This document shows, piece by piece, positions 60,734-64,000 of a DNA stretch of 64,000 nucleotides. The stretch's first letter is position 1, and each line of letters opens with the position of its first letter. The translations under genes and the position numbers were made by a program. Source of the DNA: Merluccius polli (taxonomy: Eukaryota > Chordata > Actinopteri > Gadiformes > Merlucciidae); the NCBI GenBank assembly GCA_030340625.1, contig JAOPHQ010003132.1:170001-234000 (forward strand). The letters run 5' to 3'. Below the pieces are notes generated by a model. The model did not search any database and had not been told where the DNA came from. It was given only the letters and a program-made list of their open reading frames with translations.

Positions 60734-62033
60734 CAATTTTGTCAATGGCCTTCCTTTGGGGGGCAAACACACACACACACATACACAGATGACATCAAGC
60801 AAGCAAGGCTATCTCTATTTTACACACCACTTTCAAAGCACCCTTTTTTTTCTATATTAGGCAACACAATACTTAACAAAGCAATATTCTCTTCATCTCA
60901 TATGACCGCCACCAAGTCCTAAAGGCAACATAAACCCTTCCTCCTTACATACCCCTCATTAATCCAAACCCCTGGCTCCCCACTCAATATCCACTTTTTA
61001 TAAAGAGGTTGCACCACGATCATTTGATTCTAAGGGTAATTACATTATCTATGTCATTTATAATACTTGCATCCCAATTAGTAATTCCCTGTGATACAAG
61101 GCGGCTAACATCGTCAACATCTGTCATTTATCTTTTTTGTTTTTGTTTTGGTCTCGCCAATATGATGGGGCCCCTAAGAGCTGTCAGAGAGAATGTTCTG
61201 TGAATATGCATTCGCTCTTCTGTCCCACTGTTTGCTTTTGTCAAAGACAAACGTAGATGGCCCTGCCCAGAGACAAACACTCATCAGTCTGCACAGATGC
61301 AGTTAAAGAAATGACAAAAATACGCTGCTGCTCACTGTGTTAGATAAATTGTTGTACACTAATATGAATAGTTTGACGCACAGGTTGAACCTCTAGCGCA
61401 CCTTTTTTATGGATCTATAATTCCTAAATGAATAGCATCGGACCACAGGGCCAAGCTGTCTGGGGCCAAGCACCAATGGGCCCTAATACATAAAATACGG
61501 TCCTACTGTGGGGAACGTAGCCACCGGATGAACACCAGCCAGCTCTATTTGTTCCTTGGGGCTGTCTTTTGGAAAACTGGTGCATCAGGAGCATAATTAA
61601 AAAGTCTGACAGTCTTGTAGTTTTATATGGGCAGGGTGATTCCTTTTTTTTTTACGGTGCTTTATGAAGTGTAGTTAACGTGGGAGGATTTTTTTTTTTG
61701 TAGTTGTGATAGAAATTACATGGGACATTACATTTCACTACTGTTTTTCATCTGCGTCTTCTTCCTGTTGTTCCACCGAGGTGGAGCCCTGCCGGGTTAA
61801 TAGTTGTTCGATCACTTAAATCTCATTGAAATCATCTTAAGCCATAAAGTTTGATAGGAACTTTGAGCCAGGCATAAAATACAGTGTGTGCATACAGTGT
61901 GTGCATTGCGTGTGACGCAAAGAGCAAGAGACAAGGATAGTGACAAACGGACTTGAAGATATTTTATACACGGTGAACAAGTTTGAACAAATATAATTCT
62001 TTTTTTTATGTTCTTCTTTGATTTATTTTGCAG
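60467..62033. other. Transporter intron 2
   Basis: Holds a GT tract (60522-60544), a (TA)36 tract (60661-60732) and otherwise unique AT-rich DNA. No exon seen. Confidence 0.7.
60661..60732. repeat. (TA)36 microsatellite
   Basis: Uninterrupted TA tract. Confidence 0.97.
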
Positions 62034-62107
62034 GTCTGCCAGTGACAATTGCACACGCTGGATTGTTGCCTTTCCTCATCACCTTTCTCATTGGCTTCCT
62101 TGTCCAG
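62034..62107 (+). CDS. Transporter exon 3, end of helix 1 and start of helix 2
   Basis: The exon is 74 nt, phase 1 in and phase 0 out, with acceptor ttttgcag and donor gtattc. It continues G-L-P-V-T-I-A-H-A-G-L-L-P-F and then a hydrophobic run to L-V-Q. The G-x-L-P plus A-G-L pattern is typical of the first intracellular turn in neutral amino acid carriers. Residues about 60-84. Confidence 0.88.
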
Positions 62108-62601
62108 GTATTCATAACATAGTTGTATTCATTGTGTTATTCATGCAAACTTTGACTGAATAAATGGTTGCATTTGAAAATACTTTGTTCAACACCAAAT
62201 TCTGCCTCTTGTCACAACTTTGCATTTGTTATGGTAAATGGACTGCATTTATGTGGCGCTTTTCTGACATGTGGCCACTCAAAGTGCTTTATAAGTTGTG
62301 CCTCCCATTCACCTATTCATACACACATACACACGTTCACACATGGTGACGGCAGTGTCAACCATGCAAGGGAACAGCCAGCTCGTCGGGAGCAGTTACA
62401 GTTAGGTGTCTTGGTCAAGGACACCTCGACACTTGGCTAGGCAGTGCCAAGGATCAAAGTCATTTTTATATATATGTGTTTCTAAAAACACAGGTCTTTA
62501 AAGCTCAATGATTTAAGAAGTCTCATTCTTTTAAAGTTTGTTAATCACAATTTTTTCCTTTTTTTTTTTCTCAAACGTAATATTTTCCTTTCATCATTAA
62601 G
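62108..62601. other. Transporter intron 3, mostly an interspersed repeat
   Basis: See 62231-62458 for the repeat; the remainder is T-rich and provides the pyrimidine tract for the exon at 62602. Confidence 0.7.
62231..62458 (+). mobile_element. Fish interspersed repeat (ggtaaatggactg family)
   Basis: Begins atggtaaatggactgcattt, continues with a gcgcttttctgac / tcaaagtgctttata segment and the cacattcacc-type middle, and ends cttggtcaaggacacctcga then caaggatcaaa. This arrangement is familiar from very many teleost loci and is usually assigned to non-LTR retrotransposon tails. Plus orientation. Confidence 0.7.
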
Positions 62602-62670
62602 GGCCTTGTGATCTACTTGTTTGTGGAGCTGCTTCAAAGATGCCAGGTGGTTCAGGTGGAATCGCTGAAG
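62602..62670 (+). CDS. Transporter exon 4, rest of helix 2
   Basis: The exon is 69 nt, phase 0 at both ends. The acceptor (tcattaag) follows a long T/C-rich tract; the donor is gtgagc. It encodes G-L-V-I-Y-L-F-V-E-L-L-Q-R-C-Q and V-E-S-L-K, residues 85-107. It completes the second membrane helix and enters the following loop. Confidence 0.87.
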
Positions 62671-63046
62671 GTGAGCATTAGTCTTGCCTGCATGTCAATG
62701 TCGTCCTAGCTCTGTCTTTTGTCTGTGGTTTAATGTTACCACTTCCACGCCCGTTGGTTTCAAATTTCCAAAGTAGCTCTCAGCCAACCTCACAAGAACG
62801 ACTTAGATGACTATTGATGTCTGTCTAATTCCTACAAAAAAGCACTCTCCTCGAGACTTCAAATAGTGAATAATGAGTGAATAATTTTTTTTGGGAGGGG
62901 AGGGGGGGTCTGTGAATGCCTTGTGGCCCTGAGTGTCGACGTCAAGTGGTGACAAATAGCTCTTCAAGTCTTTAACTTTACCCCTCTCTACCCAGGAAAT
63001 CTTCTCCAATCATTGTTCTGCCCTCTTCCTCTTCCACCCCATCCAG
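62671..63046. other. Transporter intron 4
   Basis: 376 bp with a G-rich patch (62895-62909) and a good pyrimidine tract at the 3' end. Nothing else seen. Confidence 0.7.
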
Positions 63047-63167
63047 TGTGCCACCGCAGAGCAGATTACAATGGAACAGGTGGCGGCAGGGGAGCTGGTG
63101 GCTGCAAGATCTGCGCACAGAGAAGAGGAAGACGAGGTGGGGGAAGAAGATGAAGGGGAGAGTGCAG
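63047..63167 (+). CDS. Transporter exon 5, acidic loop
   Basis: The exon is 121 nt, phase 0 in and phase 1 out, with acceptor ccatccag after a strong pyrimidine tract and donor gtacat. It encodes C-A-T-A-E-Q-I-T-M-E-Q and then a loop ending in a run of Glu/Asp. An alternative weaker donor at 63137 (gag before gtgggg) would shorten the exon to 90 nt and leave phase 0. The next exon is not certain: a possible acceptor at 63972 reads into a stop in the phase set by the main donor, but stays open in the phase set by the shorter one. Confidence 0.72.
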
Positions 63168-64000
63168 GTACATTGCGTTTTTTATTTTTAGTTAGTTTCA
63201 GTGGAGAAGAAAACGTCTGGTTCATCCTGGGGGTTGTGTGTGAGCACTTTTGCACCATCCTCAACCAGTGCATACCCTCTGGTAGGTTGTTTGGCTGCTT
63301 TGCGGGGGGGAAAGCTTGCGGCAGTTTATTGCAGAACACAGTGTCTGCTCATCATGTCTCTCTTTGAAATGCATGGATAATGTATGTCCACGTTAAAAAC
63401 ATCAAAACTAACATGCAGTCTTTATTGGATGTCCATGGAAATGTACGTGAATTTACTTCAGAAAGCTACCACATGTAGCTATCACATCAACACATATAAG
63501 GGAGATATGTGATGATTGAACAGTTGCCCCCACAAGTACAATTTGCCAAGAATGTTTTGAATAAAATATAAAAGCAAACTATATTTAGTTCTTCCAAGGT
63601 TGTTGGTGTGCATGCGTGCATCCAGTTTGTCTGTATTGTCAAACTACCTGGCGAACAAGAGTCTATTTGTGTGATTTGTTTGATTTACAATTAATTTGTT
63701 TTTTACAAAGCTATTTTCAGAGCCTTGATGTGGCAGTGCTATGCCATTACTGAGCTGAAATAATTATTGACCGAATTAGTGACCGAAAAAGCGACATAAC
63801 TTTGCAAATTGCTGAGCGATTGTCACACTACTCAAAAATGTATTACATTGTTTTGCATTGCTACTTGTCACAAGCTTCTTTGCATGTTGTTTGTTTATTT
63901 ATTTTTTAATGATAAATAAATATATATATATATATATATATATTCATAATAATTATGAATGTGCATGTCCAGGCATGGGCCATGTTCCTCATTGACTTTA
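63168..64000. other. Transporter intron 5 and window end
   Basis: AT-rich DNA with an AT tract (63917-63943). A possible acceptor (catgtccag, ending 63972) begins a sequence that is open as A-W-A-M-F-L-I-D-F in one frame but stops in the frame set by the main donor of exon 5. No firm exon call. Confidence 0.5.

Larger units (their letters stand above)
57923..64000 (+). other. Putative amino acid transporter gene, 5' part (runs off the window)
   Basis: Five plus-strand exons join in one frame to 147 codons plus one base. The protein has a basic, Ser/Thr/Gly-rich N-terminus (1-45), a first hydrophobic segment with G-T-G-I-L-G-L-P (about 47-66), a second hydrophobic segment (about 70-95), and a loop that becomes very acidic (E-E-E-D-E-V-G-E-E-D-E-G-E near 130-145). 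A glycine-rich break in the first helix is the hallmark of Aa_trans / APC-fold carriers, which move amino acids with H+ or Na+ across plasma, lysosomal or vesicle membranes. I do not recognise the exact orthologue and give no symbol. The substrate cannot be told from this portion. Confidence 0.75.

Overview
The window reads as vertebrate, most likely teleost, nuclear DNA. Coding sequence is confined to short exons with GT-AG splice sites separated by kilobases of intron. There are no operons or bacterial signals. The non-coding DNA holds fish-type tRNA-derived SINEs, a decayed Tc1-like transposase, short inverted-repeat DNA transposons and a very high density of CA/GT, CT and AT microsatellites. 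That density would fit a cod-like (gadiform) genome, but the species is an inference only.

Two plus-strand genes lie head to tail. The first (6691-55020) is the 3' part of the NAALADL2 orthologue, a member of the glutamate carboxypeptidase II / transferrin receptor (M28B) family. Five exons (6691-6837, 25576-25665, 43479-43572, 52111-52309, 54780-55020) join in frame to the last 256 residues and a TAG stop. The fragment has no histidine where active family members carry the last zinc ligand, so the protein is predicted to be a non-catalytic homologue. Introns of 18.7, 17.8, 8.5 and 2.5 kb fill most of the window.

The second gene starts at 57923 in a CpG-rich region about 2.9 kb downstream and runs off the right edge. 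Its first five exons (57923-58058, 60425-60466, 62034-62107, 62602-62670, 63047-63167) give a short basic N-terminus, two membrane segments with the G-x-G-I-L-x-L-P signature of the amino acid transporter (Aa_trans/SLC32-36-38-like) family, and an acidic loop. The sequence gives no sign that the two genes work together.

Layout: 1-392 minisatellite; 393-6690 upstream NAALADL2 intron; 6691-55020 NAALADL2 exons and introns; 55021-57240 3' UTR and intergenic DNA; 57240-58480 CpG-rich promoter region with a DR5 array of nuclear-receptor half-sites; 58059-60424 first transporter intron with two minisatellites (30 x 26 bp and 19 x 20 bp); 60425-64000 further transporter exons.

The signals most worth a second look are: the perfect-period DR5 array at 57402-57451; the nested 26-bp minisatellite with a Myb-type core in every unit; the TG-repeat 3' splice site of the 52111 exon; a Tc1 transposase split by an 80-unit CA repeat; a perfect 28-bp palindrome at 38776-38803; and several perfect hairpins.
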